This document shows, one piece after another, positions 34,480 to 46,492 of a stretch of DNA of 64,000 nucleotides. A model generated the notes under the pieces. It searched no databases, had not been told where the DNA came from, and was given only the letters and a program-made list of their open reading frames with translations. Position 1 is the stretch's first letter; every line of letters starts with the position of its first letter. Location of the stretch: assembly GCA_035771175.1 (NCBI GenBank), contig CM069600.1, forward strand, positions 6,967,729 through 7,031,728, given 5' to 3'. Source of the stretch: Paratinospora sagittata (taxonomy: Eukaryota > Streptophyta > Magnoliopsida > Ranunculales > Menispermaceae). The translations under genes and the position numbers were made by a program.

Positions 34480-34880
34480 GTGAACAAGAACTTGGTGGAA
34501 TGTATGATTTCTAGTTGTGACACTATGATGTATGTGTTGATCGATGTCGGATCCACCTTGTCATTTATTGTTGGCCACATGGTAGATAGGTTGCATTTAT
34601 CTCCTATTAGGATTAATGCACCATTGATTTTGAGTACTACAGCAGGAGACCGAATCTACCAAAACATGTTATGTGAAAATTGTATGGTGAAACATGAAAA
34701 TCATGAAATAATTGTGAATCTTAGGGTTTTAGAATTCTTGGAATTTAATGTTATACTGGGTATTGGGTGGTTGCCTATCATACCCATGTGGACTGCTTTG
34801 GTAAGAAAGTAGTTTTCCATATACTAGGACAACCCGTAGTTGTTTATAATGGCAAGACATCTTCAAAACCTCTCACTCGA
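34480..34880 (+). pseudogene. Ty3/gypsy retrotransposon aspartic protease remnant
   Basis: A 110-codon frame contains LIDVGSTLSFIVGHMVDRLH, then ENHEIIVNLRVLEF and FNVILGIGWLP, the layout of retropepsin in plant Ty3 elements (normally D-S-G and ILG-M-DWL). The second residue of the catalytic triplet is Val and the DWL aspartate is Gly. After about 34790 the similarity continues in another frame (DCFGKKVVFHILGQP), so there is a frameshift. No reverse transcriptase follows. It is a dead fragment. Confidence 0.7.
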
Positions 34881-35788
34881 GGTAGGATGGCCACTGATAA
34901 AGAGATAGGGATATTGGCTAGTGCACACCCAACTTAATTTAGTAGACATGTATTCATAAATATACATGCATATTTATGTCTTTTATATACTTATATTATT
35001 GGTATATATATAAGTCAACCAAATACATTGACTAAAAGTCCGGAATATTATAATTTAAAAATCAGATTCACTATTTTTTTTAGGGGGAGGCAACTATAGA
35101 AAAAGGAATATTGTATTAAATAATTATATAGATTGAGACTATACACATGGAACATATAAACCGAAGAGTAGTACTTGTGGCAATCATAGTGTGAGTAAAT
35201 AATAGAGTAATATAGTAGTGGTACGTAGTACTAATTTAGGTGTATGCATGATGCATGCATGTTGACATACAAAGAAAGAGTAGGTCACCACCTGTACTGC
35301 TCACAAATTTAAAGGGTGCTAGCTTATTGGTAGTTTTTAAATTCCATTTTAGCAAAATATATAAATCCAAGTTTCTATATATTCATAAGTAGGGCCAAGT
35401 TCTTCAAAATTTGAAAACTTTTGAAGAGTAATAGGTATAATTGTACATATACATAGCTGTGAAATGTCACAATATGATTGAAAATGCTGGAGGAGCTACA
35501 CACATTCTTTGACAAATCATATAGAAATGAAGACATAATTATTTCTTCACATGTATATCATCTGAAAAATGTTAATCTAACTATAAAAAGTGCAACTATA
35601 CTTTCACAATCATTAAATAAATATGTGTTGCACATTTTAAGATGTGTAATAAATGATCTAATAGTTGTACATGTATAGTTACACTTGAAGTTTGTAACTA
35701 CTGCAGTCGAAATAACATTCCCCATATCATATGTATGTTTACTTAATTACTGTATGTATATTTCGCATTAAAAGAAAGCAATCATATG

Positions 35789-35957
35789 AAGTTGGTAATG
35801 TTGATAAAAAGGCGGCTTTAAAACTCAAAAGTTTTATGGTCAACTCTCCACTGCCTCATCTAAGGGTAAGAGAGATTAATGGGTCATAAATGAGTCTGAT
35901 ACCTCATCAAGATTAATGCAATTTTGTGATGGAACGGGTCATAAACTAACTATTAAT
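35789..35957 (+). mobile_element. SINE, family A copy 2
   Basis: Aligns with 7158-7375: GTTGATAAAAAGGCGGCTTT, then GGTCAACTCTCC, GAGAGATTAATGGGTCA and a 3' AACTAACTATTAATA. Flanks AAGCAATCATATG (35776-35788) and AAGCAATCACATG (35958-35970) match at 12 of 13 bases. Confidence 0.75.
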
Positions 35958-36607
35958 AAGCAATCACATGGAGTAATTAATGATATATTTACCAGATTAT
36001 AGATAATGCCAATGTGGGAGATTGATATTTGGTGTCAATATCAGCCCTTTTATAGACAAAGGAATGAAGGGTTATATATATATATATATATATGAGGCAA
36101 ATTAATCAAACACCAGTTGATGATCTGTTTCCAAAGAGTGTAGTGCTAGCTTGATATTGTTCTCAATAGATCTATATATGTGGTGGGGTTCCAAGGATTT
36201 ATGAGGACCATCAATGTGGTTTTGGAGCTTTGTACAAATGTTGCAGACATATTAAATGCTTTGTTGGCCTTTTTCTTATTTATGATGTGCATTGGGGAAT
36301 CCATTTCATGTACGTGGTTACCTCTCACTAGGACACCATTTGCACTCACTTGCCTTTCAATGGCCCCTCTTCCTCTTAACTTTTTTTTTTTTTTTAATTG
36401 CTTCTAAAACACCAATTGAAATGAAAAAATGTTACTAAAATTTGTTTTCCTACCCTTAAAAAAAATAATAAAAAAATGGTGAGACCCACATCTATACAAA
36501 TTAACTAACTTCTTTGCAAGACTCACTACTTTACTCAACAAAGAATTTTCTAATTAATTATGTGGACTTGGTTGTATAAATGTACTTCCTATAGTATAAA
36601 GGTCCAA

Positions 36608-36791
36608 GATGCTGTTCCTGTTCTTTATCTTTTATCATTAATATATAGTTTGATAAAACTGATTTTGGCCCGCCTCACACATTACAAAATATTATTTTAG
36701 ATGCTGGTCCTGTTCTTTATCTTTTATCATTAATATATAGTTTGTTAAAACTTATTTTGGCCCGCCTCACATATTACAAAATATTATTTTT
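36608..36791. repeat. 92-bp tandem duplication
   Basis: Two adjacent copies starting GATGCTG.TCCTGTTC at 36608 and 36700, both ending ACATTACAAAATATTATTTT-like, with few differences. Non-coding and recent-looking. Confidence 0.85.
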
Positions 36792-37016
36792 CTTACGAGC
36801 CCCTAACTTAGACCATCGAGCCTGTGGACACCTACATAGAGCTCGGGTGTCATAAAGACAACTCCTGAGAGGTTTTATTTTTCTCTTTAAAAAAATTTCT
36901 CTTGTTAGTGTAAAGGGGTGAAACTTCTCATGTGTATTAACTTAAAAGAACACATAGTCGATGTGAAACTAATTACTATAGTTGAACTTACTAACATAAT
37001 TAATATGACATTCTTT

Positions 37017-37067
<51 letters not shown>

Positions 37068-37841
37068 GTTTTCTTTATATCTCTTATTCATTTTAATATG
37101 TATACCTATCTTTATTATATCTAATTGAGATACCCTTACCATTTCTCTCATTTTAATTTGCTAAATTACTTGGGTCTCAAAGAAGTGTATGTTCCTTCTC
37201 CTATTTACATAGTGAAGCTTCACCATATTTGCACATAAGTGGTCTTATAAATAAAAGAAAATCATATTTTCTATTAAAATCTCAAGCATAACTAGTCCTA
37301 CCGAACGCAATAATCAGAAATCAACCTTTAATAATAACACTAGTCAAGAACAAGACAAATCTTTAAACAATAATTGTCGTAGCTTACAATAAGTGATATT
37401 CGCTCCTGGAATGACATCGCGGAGAGTCGAAACCCATTTACACAAAAATTGTAGATATTGAATTCTCTTAGTTGGGAAATTCCCCCTTTATTTTGTGATA
37501 ATCTTCGGTGGCAAACATATGACCATTAATCTTATTCTATACTATTGCAATGCAACAACAACATGTGCAAATAACTTATATTCCTGAACAAGTGGTTCAT
37601 GGAATTTTGTCATTATCCTTAATTAATTTTGACTAATTAGTATATATTTTTAATTTACTTAAAGAATTTGTACGTCATTTTTGTTTTATTCAATAAATAT
37701 TGTCAACAAAAAAATGATTAATCCAAGATAAACAACAAATACGCCATGATTACACACTATATATGTTCATTGAAATTGGAACAAAAAAACACAAAATAAA
37801 TTAATTCTCATCTACTAATGATAATTAATCTACCTATTATA

Positions 37842-38032
37842 AACCAACGGTGGAGTTGATTTAGTAGTTGTGTGCAAGTATACTTATCATGAAGGTCTTA
37901 AATTCGAAATACCTTTTACCATTTATTTATCAACGGAGTCCTTAAGTGTTTGTAGCCATGCTCCAGAAAAAAAAATTAGTGGGTATGTAAAGCCTCGTGT
38001 CGCTGACCTCAAAAAAATAATAATAATAATAT
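37842..38032 (+). mobile_element. SINE, family C
   Basis: Box A-like GGTGGAGTTGATTTAGTAG and box B-like AGGTCTTAAATTCGAAATAC. The 3' part TGGGTATGTAAAGCCTCGTG is followed by an A/AAT tail. Flanks TCTACCTATTATA (37829-37841) and TCTACCCATTATA (38033-38045) match at 12 of 13 bases. Confidence 0.7.
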
Positions 38033-40087
38033 TCTACCCATTATATGATTAAAAAACAAAAACATCATTTAATATTATAATTGGCAATACCCTCTCTAAA
38101 ATATTCCACATTGAATGGAATTCTTTAATATAATCTTTCCCTCATATTTAATTAGACCATATCATTCCTTCAAAAAAAAATAAAATCATATCAGACAAGT
38201 AATATATTACATAAAAATAAAAATAATAGATAGATCTTTCCAACCTCCTAGAAAATGTTTACTATCTACATTATGGCTTATTCTAATAATTTTTATCATT
38301 ATCATTCTTCATTAAGATTAACAGTAAAGAAAAGCATAAATAATTAAGCTCATATTTAAGAGGAAAGATGTATAAATGACTTGCTCATCTAGGTCTAGAT
38401 TGAACCCTTTGATTTGACAAAGAAACTATAAAGTTTGGTTCGCGATTCGGAAACAAGATATAATAAAATAAAAAAAAATCTCAAAAATAATTTTTTATTA
38501 TTTTTAAAAAATATTTTTTTTTAATAAAAAAATTAAATAATAAATTGTTTTTAAAATTTTTTGAACCAAACATAGTAATAATTTAAACATTTAACTAATT
38601 ATCTTCATCACTTTTTTGTTAAAAGCATGTGTTGTCAAGCATTCTTAACAGTGTGTAAAAATAATTTAAAAAAATTCTCTCAAACAGGATCTTTGTGTGC
38701 ATCCGTTAAAACGAGGAACATATGTATTACCTTTTTATTATTGTAATTAAATCCTTAATTCAATACTTCGGCTAACACGGACACATGCAGAGCACAAAAA
38801 CTTGCTTACAATGCATGTTTTGAAGAGAAAAGAGGAAAGAAATTAAAATGGAGGGACCCCCTTTGGAAATAAGACAGGTTTTTTATATATATATTGAGGG
38901 GTGTTGGAGATCGCCCTTTGTGTAGGAATTCAGCTTTGCTCATGATGCATGGGATCCACTTGATGTACTTTTGGTTTCCTTTCTTTGTGACACATATGAC
39001 CCCACCTCATGTCTCCATCCAACCATGATTCACCATTTCAAAAAAAAGAAAAAAAAAGAAAAAGAAATATATATATATACTATTTATTATAAAAACTTGT
39101 TTTAGATTTTATATATTAATAATGTTATTATCACTTTTTTACACAAGATATTGTTATTAAAATTAATTTAAGGTTGTATATAATAAACCTAATATGACCC
39201 ACTTTGGAGGTAGCTATTTTTTTTATATGTCACTAAAAAGTAATATCAACTTTTGTAATAGAATTATTATTTTTTATTAAAAAAAAATATTACCCATTAA
39301 TTATATAAATATAATAAAAAATATTTTATGTATAAAGGTACTAATGACATTTTATTTATTTTTATTTTTTAATATTAGAATATTGGGTAATAGTCGTTCA
39401 TACAGTATTACTTGTATATAATAATTAAATTGACCAATTTTGAACCCCTTCTGTTCCTTACTACTATACATTTTTATTTTTTGGTTCAAAATTTTTGGGA
39501 CCCATTTCTCACTAAAATTCAGGGACCTAGATTCCTTGAAGCTCATGTATAGGTGCAGTGCCATGCATGAACAGCCAAGGCAAGAAAGGCCACGCGTCAA
39601 GCAAAGTAATGCGGAGTTCTGACCGACTCAGAAACACGCAGAGTTAAAAAATTGTCGCTTTGTGTGTTTATTTTTGCGAGTCCTTCGCTCCAGCTGACTT
39701 TCGATGCATGCCGTATTATGTCGGGTCCCTAAGAAACTGCTTTTGCAACGCAAAAGTCACACTCAAACACAGTTTTATAGTATTAACATTTTTACTAATA
39801 TAAATAAATGTATGTATATATAACAAAATTGATATCATTTTTAATAATATAAAATAGAATTAATATCATTTCAAAAAGTTTAAAATATTAAGTTTTTAAA
39901 AGAAATGTAAATTTTAGCTATACTTATTACTAATTAATAATCTAATTCGTTGACAAATTATTTATTAAAACAAAATTACTCAAAATAATGAGTACCCTTT
40001 TGTCTATTTTTATTATTTGAAGCCAACTCGTTATAAAAATGGATACCTTATATTATTTTTGCTCCCATTTAATTTGAACCACTTTTG

Positions 40088-40134
<47 letters not shown>

Positions 40135-40324
40135 TATGGCTAGCTCTAAGCTTTCACATAACAAGCTTAAGGTTGATATTTGTGTGGGGTGTTTAAAGAA
40201 AGTTTAGATGATGAGAGGTTATTTCAATCCAGAGCCAGGACAAGCCATAGGCTTCAAAGAAGACTTACAGTGGTACTTATAATTATAATTGCCTATTAAC
40301 AAGGAATACCTTTTAATTTTAGAA

Positions 40325-40425
40325 GGTAAGGACGGCTGGTGCAGGATTTGAATCTTCGCTTATGACGAGGAATTGAATCTCTAAACTAACTGAACCAACC
40401 CTCATTGGTCGGGTGTTTAGAGAAG
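40325..40425 (-). mobile_element. Possible minus-strand SINE
   Basis: On the minus strand GGTTGGTTCAGTTAGTTTAG (box A-like) is followed by AAGATTCAAATCCTG (box B-like). No target duplication found; could be a short tRNA-derived fragment. Confidence 0.3.
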
Positions 40426-40910
40426 TATCACACTGTGGATATGTGTAACTATAAGTAAATTGGTAAAGAGAGTAAGGCCTAAAGCGAACAATTTATTATG
40501 TAACCTGGTTACAACAAATGTGATTTTAGACATCTTTTTGATATCATAGTTTGAATGTATATATATATATATATATGACTCTTACATTCCATGAGATTGG
40601 ATGTTGAAGTCTTCTCTATGTCAATGGGAAAGAAATAGTTGTGAGAATTTAAGCTTGGCTCTCAAATTCATCTTATATTATGTGCTATATCTCTCTGTTA
40701 GGATTTTAGTATAGTCAGCATTAGGCCTGGCAACAAAGCCCATGAAGGTGAGGAAATTTCATTTGAAGAAACCTCAAGTCAAAAAGTAAACAAATACAAA
40801 GGGCGGCTTAATTAGAAAATAAATTTTGTGCTTATTTGAAGACAAAAAATAATATTTTTTCCTTTTTTAGGTCTATCAATTATACAATCCATATCTTAGG
40901 GCTAGCCTTT

Positions 40911-40927
40911 TTTATTATTTATTTATT

Positions 40928-40972
<45 letters not shown>

Positions 40973-40973
40973 T
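40911..40973. repeat. (TTTA)n and (TTA)n microsatellite
   Basis: A TTTA run passes into about 12 TTA units. Confidence 0.9.
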
Positions 40974-41237
40974 TGTAAGGAATTTTTTTAAAAAAATATA
41001 AATATGGTTTACCAAATAAGTTTTCTCATGCTGTTTTTTATTTTTCTGCTGTTTCAAAACAAAAAACAATTTTTGGATTAAAACTAAATGCTGCCTAAAA
41101 AGTTTAGGAAAATATGCTTTTTTATTTTCTAAAAACAAATTGTTTTTTAGTCAATTTTTTTTTAAAAAAATATTTTTTGAATTGTCAAATTAAATATGTT
41201 TTTTAAATTTAAAAAATTTTAAATACTACTAAAATTT

Positions 41238-41325
41238 TAACTCTTAGTCTTACATTAAGGTCACCAAGATTAACGGGTCAAAAATGTGATACGGTGCCAA
41301 TTATATAACAAACTATTAATTTATA
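41238..41325 (+). mobile_element. SINE family A, 3' fragment
   Basis: TTAACTCTTAG.CTTACATTAAGGTCACC followed by AAGATTAACGGGTCA and AACAAACTATTAAT, matching the box B-to-3' half of the copy at 7158. The 5' half is missing. Confidence 0.45.
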
Positions 41326-41856
41326 TTTTGTTATTAAAAATAAATAAATACCAAATATAACCTTAATTTTTTATTTTTATTAATGCAAGAGATATCAATT
41401 AGCTGAGTCTAGGACTACTGGGGGGGCGGGAGGATTGCACGGTCCTCGGGCTAATCAAATTGGCCCGTCACACGCTTTAGCTGACCTCATTAAAAAACGT
41501 ACGTGAGAGTCAGACCACATTAATGTCATCATCACCTATATATCATCTGTGGAGAAACACACAGAAAAAGAGAGCTTATAACAAAAACAAATAAATAAAG
41601 CTGTGAGTCTCTGACCTTGAGATTTAACAGCTCAAGCTCGTGACCACCCAACCCCGGCACGTGCACCCCAAATCTCCCACGTTCGCTGCAACTGCTTACT
41701 GCTCTACCCCTCCTCCCCGCACTAGCGAAACCACTGTTCCCCCTCACGTGTCAATCCTGTCCTAACCATGGTTAATTAACTTAACTAGTTAACTAACTAA
41801 CCACTCCTCCTTAGTCACAGTCGTACCTTAACGTTGGTTTAAATAGCAGTTACTGG

Positions 41857-42736
41857 TCATCACCGTCACCGAACTCCAAAACTACGCGAATAAAGAACCA
41901 GAGAAAGCGAAAGCGTGGAACGTGGAAACCCTAATTTCTGCGTATAAAAGCAGAGATTTTGATACGTTTTTGTTTAAGATTTTTCTCAGTGATTTGATGA
42001 AGGAAGAACGACGAAGAAGAAGAAGAAGAAGAGCCATTAATGGCGGTTCGAACGAGCTTTTTTGAACGGCTTATACACAATGATGGAGAAAGAAATTGAG
42101 AAAAGGATAATTAGTTTGTGAAGAAACATGGAATATTGAGGGTGTTTAGCTTCCGGAAGACAAGAATTTGGATTTCGAAGTAGAGAATAATCGGAGGAGA
42201 AGTATATATATATTTATATATATCGTTTCTTCTTTTGGAGAATCTTCGTTCTGCTTTTGTCTGTTCTTATTATACATGGTTCTTCTACTACTAGTATAAC
42301 GGTTCTGGCTTGGATTTATATGATCTTATTCGTATCTGATTCGAGAACGAGTGGAAGAAATCTAGAAGTTGTGTGCTGTATTGTTCTCTGTTTCGTAACG
42401 TGTTGTTGTGTTGTTTTTTTTTTTTGGAAGATTGTTAGTTATAGTTCTAGCCACCGATCGATCGAGTCAAGCTAGCTAGTTCTTCTTCTTGATCTTCAAA
42501 TGCTATCTACTTTTCGTCTTCTTCTTCTGTACGTGTTTAAGCGGCTCTTGTTTCACCACAGTTGATTCGATTACTATATATCATTCAATCGAAGCCAGAA
42601 AGTCGGTCAAGAAGATGCGTTTTGAAATGCTCTGAAAAAAAGTTTTAAAAGAGTATATAGAAGAGTTCGCGCTATTGTTCTTTGATCAATTCATTTTCTG
42701 AAGAATCGACATCGAAATCGACTGATAATTTCTAGA
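41857..42736 (+). promoter_or_regulatory. PINOID upstream region: two TATA candidates and many upstream ATGs
   Basis: TATAAA at 41943-41948 (GCGTATAAAAGC) would give a leader of about 760 bases. That leader contains ATG ORFs at 41997-42065 (22 codons), 42040-42099 (19), 42080-42121 (13), 42128-42139, 42276-42299 and 42320-42475 (51). A second TATA-like TATATAG at about 42654 would give a leader of roughly 50 bases without any ATG. A GAA/AGA-rich run lies at 42000-42032. A leader intron that removes the ORFs is also possible. Which start is used is not visible from sequence. Confidence 0.5.
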
Positions 42737-44816
42737 ATGTACGAGTTGCAACCGGATTCAGACGGAGACATCCGTTCTGAAACGCTAAATTCCAGCAAGA
42801 GTTCAGTGAGTTGCGATAGTTGCAGCAGCGCGAGTCGTCTCTCCTTCGACGCAGTACTAGAACTACCACCACCGTCCAAAGAATCAGCAGCGTCATCATC
42901 TTCGCCAGAAACCACATCTTTCTTCAAACCACACCGATCGTCGGATTCAGCTTGGGAAGCGATCCGATCCGCGGTTTTCCGGCGGAAAACCGGCCTGAAT
43001 TTCCGCGATTTCAAACTAATCCGACGGATCGGAAGCGGCGACATCGGAAACGTCTACCTCTGTTGTCTCAGAAACGCTTCGATCTCCGGCGACGACGATA
43101 CATATCTGTACGCGATGAAAGTCGTGGATAAAGAAGCTTTGGCGATGAAGAAGAAGATCACGAGAGCTGAAACTGAGAAGAAGATTTTGAAGATGTTAGA
43201 TCATCCGTTTCTTCCGACGCTGTACGCGGATTTCGAAGCTTTGAATTTCTCTTGCGTTGTAATGGAGTTTTGCTCCGGTGGTGATTTGCACAGTCTCAGA
43301 CATAAACAGCCCGGAAAACGCTTCTCTTTGAGCTCCGCCAGGTATGCTTCTTTTTTATTTTTCTATATTTTCCAACATATCCCACTCGCTAGGCTCTGTT
43401 TGTTACCTCATTTTTGCGCCAAAATACAAATTATTTAGTTGTTTTGTTTTGTTTTTTCTTCCTCTTACAGAGATACTATTTTAAATCTTCCAAAAAGCTG
43501 CACCTTTTTTAATATAATAATTTTTGTATGATTTATTGTGTGATTGCTTAGGGCGTGTTTGGTATAGAATTCATGTAAACATATTTGGTTAAGTTGCTTT
43601 TAAAATTTTTAAAAACTACTTTTTTGTTTCAACTTTAAAATTTATGAAATTTGTTTTAATAAGCTGTTTTTAAATTGGGAATCAAACAGGCCCTTAATAT
43701 TTTTCCCCCTTTCTTTCTTTTTAATCTTTGGCTATAAGATTAATTGCATAATAAAAATTTATAAATATAATTTCTAGCTTTTTTTTTTTTTTTTTTCTTG
43801 TTCCATACGTTTTTTACCCATTTTAATCTCGACAGTTGATATTAATTCAGCCGTCGAAGCCGGAAATTTCTATTTCTACTTCAATCTTAAGTTACTAAAT
43901 TTCCAATATCATATAATCATATTCCATTAATTTTCTGAATTTTTTTTTTATTTTTTGAATTAATTTATCTTTATTTGGAAAAAAAAAAAATTGTAGGTTT
44001 TATGCGGCGGAGGTTCTCGTAGCATTGGAATACCTCCACATGTTAGGCATCGTATACAGAGATCTCAAACCGGAGAACATCCTGGTCAGATCCGACGGTC
44101 ATATCATGCTCTCTGATTTCGACCTCTCCTTATGCTCCGACTCAATCCCATCCGTCCATTCCCCCGACTCATCTCCCCAACCAACGGCCCCCAGAAAACC
44201 CTCCTCTTTCTCCTGCCTCTGCAAGCGGTTCTTCCGGTCCAGAAGAATCCGGTCCACTGGTTCATCACCGAACCGGAACCAGCACCACGAGTTCGTGGCC
44301 GAACCGGTCTCGGCCCGGTCCTGCTCCTTCGTCGGAACCCACGAGTACGTATCCCCAGAAGTCGCCTCCGGGAACTCCCACGGCAACGCCGTCGACTGGT
44401 GGGCCCTCGGGATCTTCATCTACGAGCTGATCTACGGCCGAACTCCGTTCTCCGGCGACACCAACGAAGCAACGTTACGCAACATCTTGAAGAAGCCCTT
44501 GGCGTTTCCAAAGGAGTACAGTAGCAACGCGGGTTGTGATTTGGAAATGTACGCTCGTGATTTGATCTCTTGTCTTCTGGTCAAAGACCCGGAAACCAGA
44601 CTAGGGTCAAAGAGAGGCGCTGCTGACGTCAAGACCCACCCGTTCTTTAAAGGGCTTAATTTCGCTCTCATTAGGTCTTGTCCGCCGCCGGGACTCCCCG
44701 GTGGTGGTCGTCTTCTCCGTCGATCCAGGACGACGTCGTCATCGTCATCGGCGGGGTCTTCCGGCTACCGGCGTGATGAGAAGAAGAGTACGTTGACCGC
44801 ATTTGACTATTTTTGA
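42737..44816 (+). CDS. PINOID-type AGC-VIII Ser/Thr protein kinase
   Basis: Two exons, 42737-43341 and 43997-44816, join at the codon of R202 (AG/G) to give 474 codons; Arabidopsis PINOID has 438. The Ser-rich N-terminus (1-80) includes KPHRSSD as in PINOID. The kinase domain has Gly loop IGSGDIG (98-104), Lys128 in AMK, the alpha-C Glu in TEKKIL, the catalytic YRDLKPEN loop with Asp224, and DFD (242-244) in place of DFG, the hallmark of plant AGC-VIII kinases. A Ser/Arg-rich insertion (about 250-305) follows. The activation segment [12 protein letters not shown] has Ser312, and the APE motif is SPE. The C-terminal FDYF (471-474) is the PDK1-docking hydrophobic motif. Known family members phosphorylate PIN auxin efflux carriers at the plasma membrane; this is inferred here. 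The close relatives WAG1/2 are intronless as I recall, so the intron supports PINOID. Confidence 0.93.
43551..43693. mobile_element. Tourist-like MITE in the PINOID intron
   Basis: A 143-bp element with inverted ends GGGCGTGTTTGGTAT and ATCAAACAGGCCC, flanked by a TTA target duplication (43548-43550 and 43694-43696). A 3-bp TTA duplication with GGGC..GTTTGG ends is typical of PIF/Harbinger-derived Tourist MITEs. Non-coding interior. Confidence 0.8.
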
Positions 44817-46439
44817 CTTTTAACTGAACAATCATCATTTTAATTAATTACTGGGAAAAGAAAAAAAAAATGTTCTTCTTTTTCTATCTTGGGCATATTT
44901 TAATTTATTTTGGTTTTTTTTTTAGAAACTTAGAATGTAATTAAAAGATACACACTTTCTTCGTATTGCACTTATATGATGATGATGATGATGGGGATTG
45001 ATGGGTGGACTTATTATTATTAGGAGATGATGATGCAGAGCGACCTTTCCTCTAATCATTGTCGGGTCTTTTTAAACAAGAGATGATCTGGATTTGTTTT
45101 AAAGCTATACTTATGCTTTTTCCTTTCACTTTCTTAAGAGTACTTAGTTTCTTGCTGCCTGAAATCGAGGTAATGGTGATGTTTATATAGTTTATATTCA
45201 ATTTTTTTAAATTTTAGATTTAAAATTAGAAAATTATTCGCCTTAGTGGTCTGATATGTACATATATATATCCCTAAATATCTACAAGCATAAATAAATA
45301 AAATATATATTAGAGAGAAAATTTTAAAAGAGTACATAGATTCAATTTGAAGAGACCAAATAGGATTACAAAATTGGGTCTAAATCTTTAAGCTTTGTGG
45401 TCAGGAGGTTACATTATTATTATTACAGGGTTTTACAGTATTCTTTTGATTTTCTTGACAATATATAATATAATTTGATGAGTGTTATAAAATTAATTAA
45501 TGAAATTGTAAATATAAATTAAATAAATCATAAATTTGATAAGAGAATTCATTTCTCATCATTTTCTTCTATTTCCCATTTTTATTTTCTAGCAACTTCT
45601 TCGTGATTTTCTTTCATATTTATAAGAATATAATACTTCAATAATACCACTAATTCACATGAGTCATCTAAGTTGGCTTTACACATAATTAATGTGGGAG
45701 AATATTTATACAAATAATATATGTATACCATTGAATACATATATTATTTAAATACATACATCACTTAAATATTATATTTTTTGATGCATGTGTATAATAC
45801 ATATATTTATTATTTGAATATTTAACATATTCATTATGATCCTTAATTTAGAGCCTTATGACTTGTCAAAGAAAGACAAGTCTAACTACTTTCTTTGTTT
45901 GGTCTTTGACCTCTCAGTATCCTCGCTAACAGCTAACTTCTTTGCGAAAGCAAAACTATTTATAGAGTCGAAAATGATACACGACATTAAACAATTCCTT
46001 CTTTGAGTCGGCGCATGGACGTGGACATGAACTTGCCCAAAATTTAATTTGGCCAATGCTTAACTCGCTCGTTTTAAATCTTCACTATCTCACATGAGGT
46101 GAAGAGTTATTGTGGACCTATTAGGGGGCCTTACTGCTGATATGAAAATTTTTTTTTCGTATTAATAGTTGAGAATACCCAAATTTTTTATTCATTAATC
46201 TTGAGTGACTTTGTTTGTATGTGATGATTTCAAGTAATTATAGATTGTTAAAAAAAAAAAAAATCTTGGCCAAAAAAAAAAAGAAAAATGTTTTGTATAT
46301 TTTTGGTGCAAATGTCATTTTTAAAGTTGACACATAATTCTTTTAGATGTTTTGAGGATGTACTTATATTACATGACATCCTAACATTCAACGGACGTCA
46401 AGAAATAGTGTTGGATCCCAACGTATCTTTAACATTACT

Positions 46440-46441
<2 letters not shown>

Positions 46442-46490
<49 letters not shown>
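46442..46490. repeat. (TA)n microsatellite
   Basis: About 24 uninterrupted TA units. Confidence 0.95.

Positions 46491-46492
<2 letters not shown>

Larger units (their letters stand above)
27886..41856. other. Intergenic repeat-rich region between GALT and PINOID
   Basis: Fourteen kilobases with no supported host gene. Beyond the repeats listed separately, it is AT-rich sequence with many TA runs: 29313-29327, 31754-31807, 36077-36092, 37025-37064, 40091-40131 and 40559-40575. Confidence 0.6.

Noticed and set aside
34480..34812. Host aspartic protease gene
   Set aside because: The pattern is that of a Ty3 retropepsin, with damaged catalytic residues, a frameshift and no other exons.
42257..42475. 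72-codon ORF upstream of PINOID
   Set aside because: As a gene it fails: it opens with TTG, and the first ATG is at 42320. It is kept only as an upstream ORF of the leader.
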